A stretch of DNA of 64,000 nt, from contig VXAI01000115.1 in assembly GCA_013399305.1 (NCBI GenBank), forward strand, positions 2,610,362-2,674,361. Reading direction: 5' to 3'. Position numbers and translations under genes: made by a program. The DNA is from Rostratula benghalensis (taxonomy: Eukaryota; Chordata; Aves; Charadriiformes; Rostratulidae). The notes beneath the pieces are model-generated. The model did no database searches, had not been told where the DNA came from, and saw nothing but the letters and a program-made list of their open reading frames with translations. Shown here piece by piece: positions 37,546-49,320 of the stretch. Position 1 is the stretch's first letter, and every line of letters begins with the position of its first letter.

Positions 37546-38348
37546 GTCCAGAAGGACCTGGACAGGCTTGAGGGTGGGCCCATGCAAACCTCATGAAGTT
37601 CAACGAAGCCAAGCACAAGGTCCTGAATTGGGTCATGGAACTCCCAGGCACAAATACAGGTTGGGTGAAGAATGGCTGAAGAGCAGCCCTGAGGAGAAAG
37701 ACTTGGGAGTGCTTGTGGATGAGAAGCTCAACATGAGCCAGCAGCACACACTGGCAGCCCAGAAAGCCGACAGCATCCTGGGCTGCATCAAAAGAAATGT
37801 GGTCAGCAGGTTGAGGGAGGTGATTCTGCCCCTCTGCTCTTGTGAGACCCCATCTGGAGTACTGTGCCCAGCTTTGGAGTCCTCAACACAGGAAGGACAT
37901 AGATCTGTTGGAACAGGTCCAGCAGAGGGCCATGAAAATGATCAGAGGGCTGGAGCACCTCTCCTGTGAAGACAGACTGACAGAGTTGGGATTGCAGCCT
38001 GGAGAAGAGAAGGTTGAGGGGAGACCTTATAACAGCCTTCCAGTACCTGAAGGGGCCCACAGGAGAGATGGGGAAGGAATCTATGAGTTAGAAGAGGGGT
38101 TTAAATTGAAAGAGGGGAGATTTAGATTAGATATTGGGAAGAAATTCTGTACTGTGAGGGTGGTGAGACATTGGAAGAGGTTGCCTAGGGAAGTTGTGGA
38201 TGCCCCATCCCTGGGAGTGTTCAAGGCCAGGCTGGATTGGGCTTTGAGCAACCTGGTCTAGTGGGAGGTGTCCCTGCCCATGGCAGGGGAGTTGGAACTC
38301 AATGATCTTTAAGGTTCCTTCCAACTCTAACCATTTTATAATTCTATA
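37546..38348 (+). mobile_element. CR1 LINE fragment (3' part, frameshifted)
   Basis: Plus-orientation CR1 starting at the post-palm part of ORF2 ('gaaggacctggacaggcttg', then 'MSQQHTLAAQKADSILGCIK'). It continues through 'MRPHLEYCAQLW' and 'LEQVQQRAMKMIRGLEHL' to the 3' tail, where 'ggttccttccaactctaacc' is followed by ATTTTATAATTCTAT. The coding reading is split between two frames (37541-37969 and 37842-38261), so it is a dead copy. Its 3' half is the same subfamily as the copies at 43233-43612 (opposite strand) and 57626-57779. Confidence 0.92.
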
Positions 38349-41300
38349 TTGTACCACTTTACATCCTTCAAGGTGGAGAACATCTAGATTTTACCAGTCC
38401 TGAGTTTCTATTTTACCATTGTTACTGGTCTTGACCAAGACAGATAATGGGTATGATGGACTTGTTTTAAGATTGCTGATATTTGCAGTATGTTTGCTGA
38501 ATATTGCCATACTTATGTGTTTGGCTTGGTGAGCACAGAGCCAGTCTCACAGTTTCAAACGTAATTAAAAAATGTCCTGCTACCTGCTGTTTTTTAAATG
38601 AAAATTATTAAGAAAGAGATAATTTTAAGTTTTACCCAAATGGATGTGTTTCTAATGTTTACTTACTTTTGAAATTTCCCTACGGCTGAAAAGGATTGAA
38701 AGATAGGATGCAGGATGGGAAAAGAAATTCCTGTGTTCGCATTTGCTTTGCTTTGCTTTCAAGAAATATTTCAGTGCTTTAGATTTCTTCCTTCTGATGT
38801 AAAAGAGAAAACAAAATATTGGTGCCAGGGACAGGTGCCTCTAATGTATTCTTGTCAGACATGTTGGGAACAGGAGAGCTCTATTTTTGAAATACTACTG
38901 TTAGCTACATTACGTGGAGGTCTTGTTAGCGGTAAGCAGCAAATTGGTGTTTAGCGATGCAGGTGACAGCACTTATTAATTTAGGGGAAAAGGAAAGAAA
39001 TCTCCAAATTCTCAGGGAGACAGGCATAGTCTTGTGTGTCAATATGAGGAATTTATGCAAGCATCCTCTCATTCTAATGAGGTGGGAAAAGCAGTACTGC
39101 AGCGACAGTAATAAAATAACAGCTTATGCCCTGATTCAACAAACATGTACTTAAGCCATCTTTATGCAGGACAGCACTTAATCCTCTGCTTAACTTTGGT
39201 TTACATGGGTTCTTATGTGGTATCTCAGGTAGGGATGGCTAAAGACTGGGATGAGCAGTGCCTCAATTGCTAACAAACTCAGCCCTGCATTCATCTAGTA
39301 ATAGCAATAACAATAATAGTAATGACAAAAAAAATTTGCAGTTAGGTAGCGAGTTTCATTTCAACAGATCAAGTATTACACTGTACAAATACCAATGGTG
39401 TAAGGCTCCCCACATTCCCAAATTGGGAGGAGGTTTGGTCACTCTTCTATGGTGGTAGAGCACCTAAAAGTGAGCGATGTGAGCATCACACCAATATGGT
39501 GTCTACGATGGAGAGAGCAACCAGCTGGTCAGCCTGTTCGGTCTTCAGCAGCCGATCCCTGGTATGCTTACTAGGCAGTCTGAATAAACTGCAAAAAGTG
39601 AAAACTCCTGTCCTCAAAGACAGTCTGTGGCAGAATGCAGAAATATTGGGGAGTCCTGGGCCCCCCAGGACATTGTGCAGTCACAAGACCATCCTTGCCG
39701 TTGTTATCAGCTAGTAACATGCAAAGGAGAATTTAATTTAATTTACTGCCTTCATTTGAAACAAAAGCATTGAAATTTGCATCACCAGTGCAATTTTTGT
39801 CTTTTAAAACAAACCGATTTGGAAAGAATAGAAACATGAGATATGTCTGGTTTCTTGTCTGGGTTACACTCCAAAGTTTGATGATCACACCCAGATGACT
39901 AAAATAATGAAGGTGATAGATTAGTGTATTGATGCATAATCACTGTCTAGCCTGCAAAACTTATGAGCTGCGTGATTTTGAGAACAATTACTTGTAATTA
40001 AAGCAACGCTGCTCCTCCCCTCCCCCCCCCGAAATATTTTGTGGATAACACCAATTAATTACATTTTTCAATGAGAATAGCTCTTAAATGCCTGCACTGC
40101 TATTTATTTCTGACCACATTCAGAATTCTGAAGAGATATGAATTATGTATTGTTTAGCAGTATTATTTTGAGTTTGGGATTGTAAAAAATACCTCCTTCT
40201 TTTTTGATAGCATCTCTTGAATGAATTAAAAGCTAACCACTTCCACAGGGTGAGGATATGAACTGACTCTCATAATGATGAAAGGGAGCTTTTAGCCAGA
40301 CAAACATTGTCTGATGAAGTCAATATATCTATCCAGTTTAACTGTAGGCTTATTCATCTCCGTTTGATTTTCCACACCCTTCCAAGATAGATTTGGTGAA
40401 ACTAAAAGGCAACCTCATGCCCTGGAAAGAAGAAACCTACTATTGTGCTAACCAAATGTTATTAAGTTTACTTTTAACAAGCCAGAACATGTCTTTTTTT
40501 TTTCAGCCTAAAACATGGTGCAGGTTTTCTTTCCACTGAATTTGCCGTATGGGGTTATAGGTGATCTCAGTATCAGAGTATTTCTGTGAAAAAGGTTCTT
40601 GCAGTAGTCTAGCCCTACATGTTTGAGCTATCACTTTAAACATGAATTAAAAAGTGAGCTTAACATCTGAATCCTGGCATAGTATTTGCAACCTCTTGAC
40701 TTGAAAGAGATGTATGAACCAAAAGAGGATAGCAACCATACACGGTTTGGTTTTTCTAAAACTGCAGCTTTACCTCACTGATTCTGAAAAAATAAACTCT
40801 ACAGTTAATCTCTAAGTGAAATAAAATACAAATCCTGAGCTTTATTCTAGGAGAAGTTGCACGTATGCAATTCCCATTAAATCTTTTCCTCCCCTTCCCT
40901 AGTTACTGCTGAAGCCTCTAAAAAAATGGGTTTGGTAACCACATCTATGTGACACCTTTCCGCCTGGCAGCTGTGGTTCCCTGGAGAGATAGATAGGTCT
41001 CACTCCCTTTTCTGCTTCAAAATAGTGAATTCTCACTTCCTAAAAATGGCCAGGCTTCTCCTGATAGGTCCCTTCCCAGGTTTGTATCACTGGCAGCCAC
41101 ATGAAGTGGTGTTTTCTCTCCAGAACCTTTCATGTGAATTGCCATCCTTAATCTTGGTAAGAGTTCCACAGAACACAGACACAGCAGCTGCCAAGAGAGG
41201 AGCAAGGACTGGACTCCTCCTACATTCCCAGCTTGCTCCTGCCACCCTGAAACTGTGGCTTCATCAGCACGTGGAAAAGAGAAGCATCCTCTAAAAAATG

Positions 41301-41753
41301 CCCATGTACCCAGCAAGCATATGAGCAGCTGTACCCAGAGAAAAGCACGTTTAATGCATCATACATGTCACACGTGCCCTGGGAACAAAAGCCAGATAAA
41401 ATTTCCCTTAAAATCAGCCAGCACGCTCAGCAGACCAACCTGTCCATATAACCACATGCTCACTCGTGAGTGGTAAAGACTGAATTCAGGGCCTGGATTC
41501 ATTTGTGTTTTTCTGATCTGTCACAGCAAGGTCTCTGCAGCAGCTCAGCCACCCAGGGAACGGCACGCTTTGGCGCTCAGACTTTTCCATGACCCACAGA
41601 AACGTTCTCCGTGTCTGTTTTGGCAGCTGGGCGTAACTCAATCTGCTATGGTATCCACGCTTAGACAATTCTACGAGTAAGCAAAACAGCTACTGTTTTC
41701 ATCTTGCCATGTTTTTCATAGTATCTGGATGTTGAAATAACCCTGCCAAAAAA
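38349..41753. other. Intergenic DNA, no gene seen
   Basis: AT-rich non-coding DNA. The block 39890-40200 contains TGATGCATAATCA, ACAATTACTTGTAATTAAAG and a C run (about 40022-40030), and could be a conserved element. A T run lies at about 40494-40503. No frame exceeds 100 codons and none is recognisable. Confidence 0.45.
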
Positions 41754-41872
41754 TTGACGTCTCGCGCTTTGACAATGGTTGCTCCTGATCGTAGGCAGTA
41801 CTACCCGATCTCGGGCACAGCCAGGGGCCCAAGCCTCGGCTTTCTGGCATGTCAATCAATCCTCGGCACCTA

Positions 41873-41915
<43 letters not shown>

Positions 41916-42155
41916 TACACGCTGCTGCCAGCCAGCAAGTTCAAGCACCTCCGCTTGAAAATAGCTGCAACGACACGGGGAAAAAAAAGGAGGCATGTTT
42001 TCCCGAATGTCGCGAACTTGTGAAAACAACTCCGCGACTGAAACTGAGAATAGCCTTCGCAATCGCTACCCCTCTCAGGCAGCCGGCTCGCTTTTGGGTG
42101 CTATAAATACGCGGTAATAAACCACAGCAAGGAACCGTGATACAGTAACGTGACA
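41754..42155 (+). promoter_or_regulatory. CpG-rich islet with a TATA-like box, candidate promoter or enhancer
   Basis: By hand count about 24 CpGs fall within roughly 400 bases, including TCGCGA and CGCG clusters at 42010-42036. A TATA-like CTATAAATA lies at 42101-42109, which would place a plus-strand start near 42130. The islet is interrupted by a (CA)n microsatellite. No ORF beyond 95 codons is found on either strand, and those frames read through the CA repeat or overlap each other. Promoter activity is inferred. Confidence 0.35.
41874..41920. repeat. (CA)n microsatellite
   Basis: About 19 CA units (41874-41911) followed by ATACATACAC. Length is likely polymorphic. It sits inside the CpG-rich islet. 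Confidence 0.95.
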
Positions 42156-43232
42156 GCAAATTCTGGTGGAGTGGCTTTTGAGGTGCACCAGCCTGTGAAA
42201 GAGGAAGAGAAATGGGAGACACTCGCATGTTCTTGGGAATGAAGAGGAAATACCTTCACAACCTCATTTCCCTACCTCCGAACACAGCCCTCCTGTACTT
42301 TGTCTGTAGCCTATGGTGCCCTGGCAGCCCATTCATGCATAGAAAGACTTGGCAGAACACATGGTTACCCTTACACTGAATTCTTTCGCCATGTGTGTTT
42401 AATATATCTCTGTGATCTGATTCAAGCAGAGCAGATTTGAATATCTCATTATAGGGAGACCAATATGTCTTCATACACACAGTAATTATATTGTTTATTC
42501 TGATGTTAGAACACTGGATCTCTTGCTGAAAGTCAGAGGACTTGCATACATTTTTCAGTCACTTAGACGTAAGTGACTATGCTGACATTCAAATTCTAAA
42601 CAAATTGCTAATGAGCTTCCCCACATTTTTTTTTTCTCCCCAAAAGCAGATTTCTCAGCCTCTGAGAGAAACAGAATGGAAGAGCTTAAATGAGAAGACG
42701 AACGCACATGACTACAGTCTAAGGAATAGAATCCCATTTCTCAGCCAGTGTGAACTGCCAGAGCTGTGTTGGCTCCTTGGTGAGAGGGAAAAAGGCAGGA
42801 GAAGCAAGGGGATGGAAATACTTTAACCACACTTCAGATGTCTACCTTTGTACTTTGATTTTGTATCAAAGATTTATCTAAATCTTAGCACGTATTTTCC
42901 CCGAATGGATACATGGGCTGCAGTCCAGCATTTCTTTCCTTTCTGTGCTCCACTACTTTTTTATTTTGTAGTACCTTTTTTTGTTTTGATGATACAAATT
43001 GCACTTGTGGTTCTACTTAATGTGTAATCTATTGGGTTCCCAAAAAATATCTGGGAGTACTTTGGGACTGCAGGTTACACCCTGGACATAGACATACATA
43101 GGATAGACCAGCAAGATTGACAACAGTTTATGTGACCAGAGGTGAATTCTGCTGATTAAAGGACATGCTTGTGGGCATCATAGTGACTATCATGAAAGCA
43201 CCCCTTGAGCAACATCCCTTGGATGTGACCTA
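42156..43232. other. Intergenic DNA, no gene seen
   Basis: Non-coding. A T run followed by CTCCCC lies near 42628-42640. The longest frame is 94 codons (42542-42826) and has no recognised product. Confidence 0.5.
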
Positions 43233-43612
43233 GAATCATAGAATCATAGAATGGTTTGGGTTGGAAGGGACCTTAAAGATCATCAAGTTTCAACCCCCCT
43301 GCCATGGGCAGGGACACCTCCCACTAGAGCAGGTTGCTCAAAGCCCCATCCAGCCTGGCCTTGAACACCTCCAGGAATGGGGGATCCATAACTTCTCTGA
43401 GCAACCTGCTCCAGTGTCTCAGAGTACAGAATTTCTTCTTAATATCTAATCTAAATCTCCCCTCTTAGAATTTAAAACCATTACCCCTCGTCCTATCACT
43501 CCACTCCCTGATAAAATTCCCTCCCCATATCTCCTGTAGGCTCCCTTTAGTTACCAGAAGGCTGCTATAAGGACTCCACGGAGCTCCTCCAGGCTGAGGA
43601 GAAGAGACCTGT
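43233..43612 (-). mobile_element. CR1 LINE 3'-end fragment, minus strand
   Basis: The plus strand starts with AATCATAGAATCATAGAATGG, then 'ggttggaagggaccttaaag', which is the reverse complement of the CR1 3' terminus. It then reads backwards through 'catgggcagggacacctccc' and 'cctcgtcctatcactc' to an eroded border near 43612. Orientation is opposite to the copy ending at 38348, and the subfamily is the same. No open CR1 frame is retained; the plus-strand frame at 43261-43449 is an antisense shadow. Confidence 0.92.
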
Positions 43613-46514
43613 GGTGCCCCACATGAGAGTACCCTTGTTTAAGTGTGTGGGTGATGCCGTGGGCAGGCTGCAGGCATTCAGAGTGCTCAGCGCCCAGGCT
43701 CCATTCCCTACATTACCACCTAGGGGTATAACTTCCCATTTTAGCATTACCCTAAAAAGATCTATAGCCTTTGGGTCCTGATTGCTTGCCAGTCATCTTT
43801 TCTTCCCTTCCAGTACCTTGATACTTGAGGTCAAGCATTGAAATGCCAGTTGGGTATCTGGGACCTGAGTGTTAGCAGCTGGCTTTCACTCCAGTTCCCA
43901 AACCATTTACTGTGGGGGTCTGTATTCACTCAGAGTTCACTGTGACATTCATACCCTTATTATTATCCTGTGTTAATTAAATTTCATATTGTTCTTAATT
44001 GTGTGTGTGGCCCCTGAGACAATGTGAAGGATTCATTATTAAAAAGATAGAGTTTTATTTAGTGCAGATTTCAGTGCTAAGAGAGACCTCACTTCACCTA
44101 CCCAGGGAAAAAGCAGCAATAGAAGGGAAACAGCTGCTGGCACACTGGTCAGGAACAAAACCAGTGGACAAGGCTACAAGGGGCAAGACCAGAAGGGTAA
44201 GACTAGGAAAATGCAAGCACATGTGTTTTGATTTAACCTCAGACTAAAATGCAGTGATAATATTAGGTGGCATCCCACTTGTCTTTTGCCAAAGTTTTAT
44301 TGGCTGAGAATGTTTCTGCTGTAGGACTTACACCATTTTCAGTCACAAAATTATTCAGCTGAGGGAAGGAAAGGCACGCAACAGGGTGACTGACTGCACC
44401 CGTGTGGCTTGGAGCACATGTACAGAGCCAGGCAGCAATGACATGCCCCCTCTCCCTTTTCCCCTTTGGGGGCTGCAGAGACCATCTGTGGCCATAACTC
44501 CAGGCCCTTTGCTTGCTGATCTGCTCCTCCACTCTAGTGAATTTCTTTCCACTTTCTGTGGGGGAAAAAAAAAAAGAAAAAGATACTACTGTGCAGCAAA
44601 TCACATAACTTCTTGAAAGGGCGATGAACATTTGGTAACTAAATGCCTTGTCAATCTATGTGTCTCACTCCATGTATTCAGACTAAGTTAGACTAAGTTA
44701 GCTGTTCTCTGGTGAAGTACCTGTGCTTTCTCCGCAGTAATATAACATGATGCCCCAATGACACTGCCCTAGATAAGCATAGTTTTCACAGGCGACATCC
44801 TCTATCTCCCCATTTGTGGGAAAACAGATGAACACATCGTGCATGTGCTTGTTCTCAGAAGCTTCCAGATGTGCTTACTGGTTTCCATGTTTTTTGTCAA
44901 ACCGCTGTGGATGTTCTTTCATTGCTTCCCATACAAAAAGAACTCCTGGTCGAATACAGTACATACCAGCTGGCAAAGGGATGGGTTCCCAGCAGGCTTT
45001 TGGCATTTGGTACACTAATGTATGTGAACAGGTTGATATGATTAAGGCTAACGAATGAGAGACAATTCCAGACTTTTCTAATTATTGCATAGCATTAAAT
45101 ATTTGCTGGTGCTTTTTATTTTGAAGCAGTCGGGAAGCCACGTAATCTTCATAATGGCCGCCCGATGGTTAATAGATAAGGGACATTCTATCCTTCTCCT
45201 ACCATTGCTATGACCATAAACCACAAATGATTACAACACTTTTGTGTTTCTGGAAGCTCAAGTTTTAAAAGCTTCACTGTCAACAGGAGAAAAACTACAC
45301 GGGTTTCACTTTCATTCATAGCATTCAATAGAAAGTTATTAGGAAGTGACTTGGGAACCTCTACAGCTGTAAAACCAAGGGGATGGAAATCAGTGTAGCC
45401 ATCACACTGCAGTTTGCTCGTTGGCTTGGGTCTCCTTCCAGCCCTACACTATTCCCAGTTCTCTTTGTGCTGTACTCAGGAAGAGCACAAAGCTGTTTTC
45501 TTTCCAGATAATTTTACCGATGGGCCTGACTGCTTAATTGGTTTGGCATAGGATACCAGAGCTCCACCATTTGTCTACGCTTCCTGTTTGCTTCTGGTCT
45601 GTAATTCAGGCTGTAGAACGGCTCTTGAAAGTTCAGTGTGGTATGGTGTGGCAGATTGTGTAGCAGATTGTGTGGCTTCGTATTTGGTGACAAATTTGGT
45701 GTTATTTAAATGGCCTTAGGTAACTCTTGACCCTCCAGCCCCTTGGCTACTCGCTTCCAGCTCCACGTCACCTCAATGCTTTGTTTAGCCAGGTGTTTAT
45801 GTGGCTGTAAAGAGCAGCAGCTCAGGAAATTTATCTGGTTGGAAAAGCAGATCGTGATTCCCCCACCTTGTTCACTGTTTGTCTGTGCATGCAGATGTGC
45901 CAGTACTGCCCGGGACAATAGCCCTACCACTGGAGGACCACCTGAGGAGCTATGGTCTGCACCAGTCACCATCCCCTGGAAGCACGAGTCTCTACAGAGC
46001 GCTCACAGCAACAGCTCAGAGTTTGTGCTGCTTTTTCAGCTTTTGCCTGCAGGGACCGGAGGAGTTTTAATATCCATGTGATCTATTTAGCTCCGTTGTA
46101 TTCCATTTCTACTTTTTCAATACAATGCTCTTGGGGATGTGCACACCTTAAAAATGGAAAAAGAGGATGTGCTCAGTAAAACTTTTCCAACAAAAGCCTG
46201 TCAAGCAATATAAGGCACGTGACTGCATGTGTGCTCCTATGTGTGTTAGCCTGAATGCCGCTACAGAAATTATGCCAGACGGAGATTTAGCATTGTCCTG
46301 TTCTTCCTTCAAAGTCAGGAGGAGGTGGTGCTGTGTATAGTATAAGACATGTACTTTATCAAGGTTGCACTACTTGATTTAAAAACAAAAAAATAGTGAT
46401 TTCTTGAAGATTTGTCTTACTCCTAAAATTGTTAAAAAAGATAAATTAGGAGATGTGTTACAAAAGAGATATCAGGTTATGAATAAAGAATGGCAAGGGC
46501 TTAAGACAGATGTT
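43613..46514. other. Intergenic DNA, no gene seen
   Basis: Non-coding. Noted inside: a 10-bp tandem (GACTAAGTTA twice) near 44682-44701; an A run with a minus-strand acceptor-like context at 44551-44582; and an imperfect 12-bp tandem at 45651-45674. Frames up to 122 codons (44263-44631, minus) are unrecognised. Confidence 0.45.
45040..45200. promoter_or_regulatory. Candidate conserved non-coding element
   Basis: A compact block with TTCTAATTATTGCATAGCATTAAATATTT-like AT-rich homeodomain/POU motifs, followed by ACGTAATC, a YY1-like ATAATGGCCGCC and GATGGTTAATAG. CpG retention inside an otherwise CpG-poor neighbourhood is the main reason for noting it. No conservation data are available here. 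Confidence 0.25.
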
Positions 46515-47156
46515 CAGTGCTTGAAAAAGCTACACGTGAGCTTGCAATGTGCGCTGGTAGCTCAGAAAGCCAACCATATCCTGGGCTTCATCAAAAGAAA
46601 CAAGGCCAGTGGGTCAACGGAGGTAATTCTGCTCCTCTGCACTCATGAGATGCCACCTGAAGTGTTACATCCAGCTCTGGGGTCCCTGGTACAGAATAGA
46701 CATGGACCTATCAGAGAGAGTCTAGAGGAGAGCCACAAAAATGATCAGAGGGATGGAACGCCTCTTCTATGAAGAAAGGCTGAAGAGAAGGCTCCAGGGA
46801 GATCTTATTTTGGCCTTTCAATACTTAAAGGAGGTTTATGAGAAAGATGGTGACAGACTTTTTAGCAAGGCCTGTAGCAACAGGACAAGGGGTAATGGTT
46901 TTATCCTAAAAGAGGAGAGATTCAGATTAGACACAAGGAAGATATTTTTTACAATGAGAATGCTGAAAGTTTGGAACAGGTTGCCCAGAGTGGTAGTAGA
47001 TGCCTCATCCCTGGAAACATCCAAGGTCAGGTTGGACAGTGCTCTGAGTAACCTGACCTAGTTGAAGATGTCCCTGCTCATTGCAGGGCACTGGACTAGA
47101 TGTCCTTCAAAGTTCCTTTCCAACCAAAACCATTCTATGATTCTATCCTATGATTC
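46515..47156 (+). mobile_element. CR1 LINE fragment (3' part, frameshifted)
   Basis: Plus-orientation CR1. The reading starts within 'CALVAQKANHILGFIKRN', the post-RT ORF2 region, in the frame 46404-46772. It shifts near 46750 into 'MIRGMERLFYEERLKRRL' and 'LKVWNRLPRVVVDASSLETS' (46741-47061). The 3' end is 'gttcctttccaaccaaaacc', then ATTCTATGATTCTATCCTATGATTC. The 5' border is unclear because the first bases are diverged. Confidence 0.88.
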
Positions 47157-47218
47157 TTTAACTTAAAAATGGTATTTCGTTTGTTGATTAGATAAAAAAG
47201 TTACAGAGCAATGGAGGT

Positions 47219-47300
47219 TCAGATTCTCATCTAACCTGTCTTAGTAGAGCTCCACTGAAATCAGTGGAGCTTTGCTGACTTACGTCAGTTGAAGATGTAG
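47219..47300. repeat. Palindromic relic of an old interspersed repeat
   Basis: 'cagattctcatctaacc' is followed by a near-perfect hairpin: AGCTCCACTGA (47248-47258), AA, TCAGTGGAGCT (47261-47271), with exact 11-bp arms. The wording (a 'cagattct' lead and a 'ccactgaaatcagtggag' core) resembles a palindromic repeat common in reptile and bird genomes. I cannot name the family with certainty. Confidence 0.45.
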
Positions 47301-47784
47301 TCATGACTTTTTATAATTTAAATTAATTCCTGCAGTAGGTTTATTTTATACTTGGAGGAAGGATTTGCAGATCAGGATTGATTAGCTCTTTTTTTCCTGA
47401 ATTATTAGAGCATCTTTAGTTTTATTTTAAATTTGCTTTTGCTATTGATGGTAGCTTTTGTCTCTTGTCCTCATAAATTATCTGTTAAAAGTTCTTCAGA
47501 GTGTCAAATACTTAGAGTATCTTTCAGATTCTCAGGTGACTAAGATAGGATTCTTTCTTTAATTAAAAAGAAGAAGATTGAGTTTCAGGGCAATCATGTT
47601 TTGATATTCCCATATGTATCTAAAGTCACTCAGATTAGGAGAACTGGGCTTCAGGTTTTGAAATTAGACTTCGTTAAATTGGACTCTGAGAGTGCATTTC
47701 CCTATCTGACTAAAATACCAGTGGTTTTAAATATTACAAGGTAAGCCCTCATCAGCTCTGATAGACGCTAAATGGCATCTTGCT

Positions 47785-47895
47785 TTACGACTCGATTCTG
47801 ACCTCATTTCTTACACCGCAAATCTGGTGTAACTCCTTCAAACACAGTAGAATTACTCTGGATTTAGACTCACATAATGGAGGTTAAAGTCTGTC
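47785..47895. repeat. Probable second relic of the same type of old repeat
   Basis: 'gattctgacctcatttctta' is followed by 'acaccgcaaatctggtgtaa' and 'agaattactctggattt'. This matches the remembered pattern of the sauropsid repeat with a 'tctggtgtaactcc' core. It is diverged and without clear borders; the family is not named. Confidence 0.4.
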
Positions 47896-49290
47896 TCTAG
47901 ACTTCTGCTCCCCTAAATAAAAATGGTTTGCCAAGATAACCAGAGTAACCAAAACCAGTATGTCAGATAATAAAAATTAACACAGTAATACTGAAAGATT
48001 TGATGTTGGGCTAATTTATAGCACATAAAATATGACCTTCTGTTTTCCTGAATTAAAATACCATGTTTGGGGTATTTCACTGTACTTGACTAATTATTAC
48101 AACTGCTTGGAATTCAGAATGTCCACCTCTGAGGCACCATATAAATAACATCACTGAATGGTACAGGGCTAGGCTTCCTTGGTTGAGCAAAAGAGAGTTT
48201 GTGTTGGCCAGGTGTGATGGATCAGTGTCCCACCATTCAATGTGATCGTCTACCCAGACCTGAGCTGGTCAGAGTATATGGTCAGAATCACTTCTGAGGT
48301 CTTCCTGTGCACAAAGGCCCTGAGGCGCTCATACTGTTTCTGGGACGCTTCTGCTCCTCCCTCCCTGCTTATTTCCCCACCCCTATCAGAGATATACTGC
48401 TCCCCTCCCTTCCAGCCTCAGGAGTCTGCGTGTCATCAGCCAGCAGACATCCCTAGCTTCCCAAGCAAATATGTGCAAAGCAAACCAGACACAGGAAGAA
48501 GTGAAAATAGAGGTAGTGCAGGTGAGCAGCAGAGCCCAACAGTGTCTCCAACTTTGGATTCCACAGCTGGACTCTAAGGTCCTCTCTCCTGTTGCCCAGC
48601 AGCAAAGGCCCTGTGCATATCTCTTCCTTCCAGCAAAAGAAGCATTTTAGAGCTCACCAGAAGAGTTCTTGTTGAGATTTAAGTCCTTACAATGCCCCTG
48701 GCTTTTAATGACATATATATACCTACCTTTCTGTTTTCAAACTTCCACATAGACACACATACCCACAAACCATTTTGACCAATCAATGCTTTTAAATGGA
48801 TTCTTGCATTGCCTTGCTTTGCCTTCCCTTCCTTTCTTTTTTCTTTTTTTTTTTGCTGATCACTTCTCACAACAAATCCCCATGCTTTTCTATCTTCAGG
48901 ATTTCTTCTCCCTTTGGCTTTCTAGGTTGACAGCATAGTGACAGCTGCTCATCGCAGGTGAGGGGGAGCCAGCAAGGGCAAGGACAAGCTGAAGAAAGTA
49001 GACCTTTGGACCAAGACTTGCATACAATGAGGGTTTATGACTTTTAAAGCAAGAAGCATACACCACTGCAGCATCTCTGGCTGTGATCAGGGCCTCTGAA
49101 CATAACAGGTGGGCACAACATCCATCACAATTTGACTTACTGAGCTCTGATGGGTAAATGAATGTGATTTCACAGTGTGTGACTCTGCCTCAGTCTCTTC
49201 CTCCAAATTTCTCCCATATATTCCCCCTAGGTCTTGCTGGCATTGTACAGAATGTGGTCTCAAGACGGACAGAAAAAAATGACCACCTTG

Positions 49291-49320
49291 NNNNNNNNNN
49301 NNNNNNNNNNNNNNNNNNNN
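49291..49320. other. Assembly gap (30 N)
   Basis: Thirty unresolved bases. The right flank starts with GGGGGAGGG and has a T-G-T homopolymer block (TTTTGGGGGGGTTTTTT) 50 bases on, suggesting GC-rich or homopolymeric sequence that failed to assemble. Reading frames crossing the N run are meaningless. Confidence 0.99.

Larger units (their letters stand above)
47157..49290. other. Intergenic DNA with relics of old repeats, no gene seen
   Basis: Non-coding up to the assembly gap. Besides the two relics listed separately, 48822-48854 is a 33-base homopyrimidine run. The 111-codon frame at 48242-48577 is not recognisable. Confidence 0.45.

Noticed and set aside
41849..42106. Frames with His-Thr or Val-Cys repeats
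   Set aside because: They are translations of the (CA)n microsatellite.
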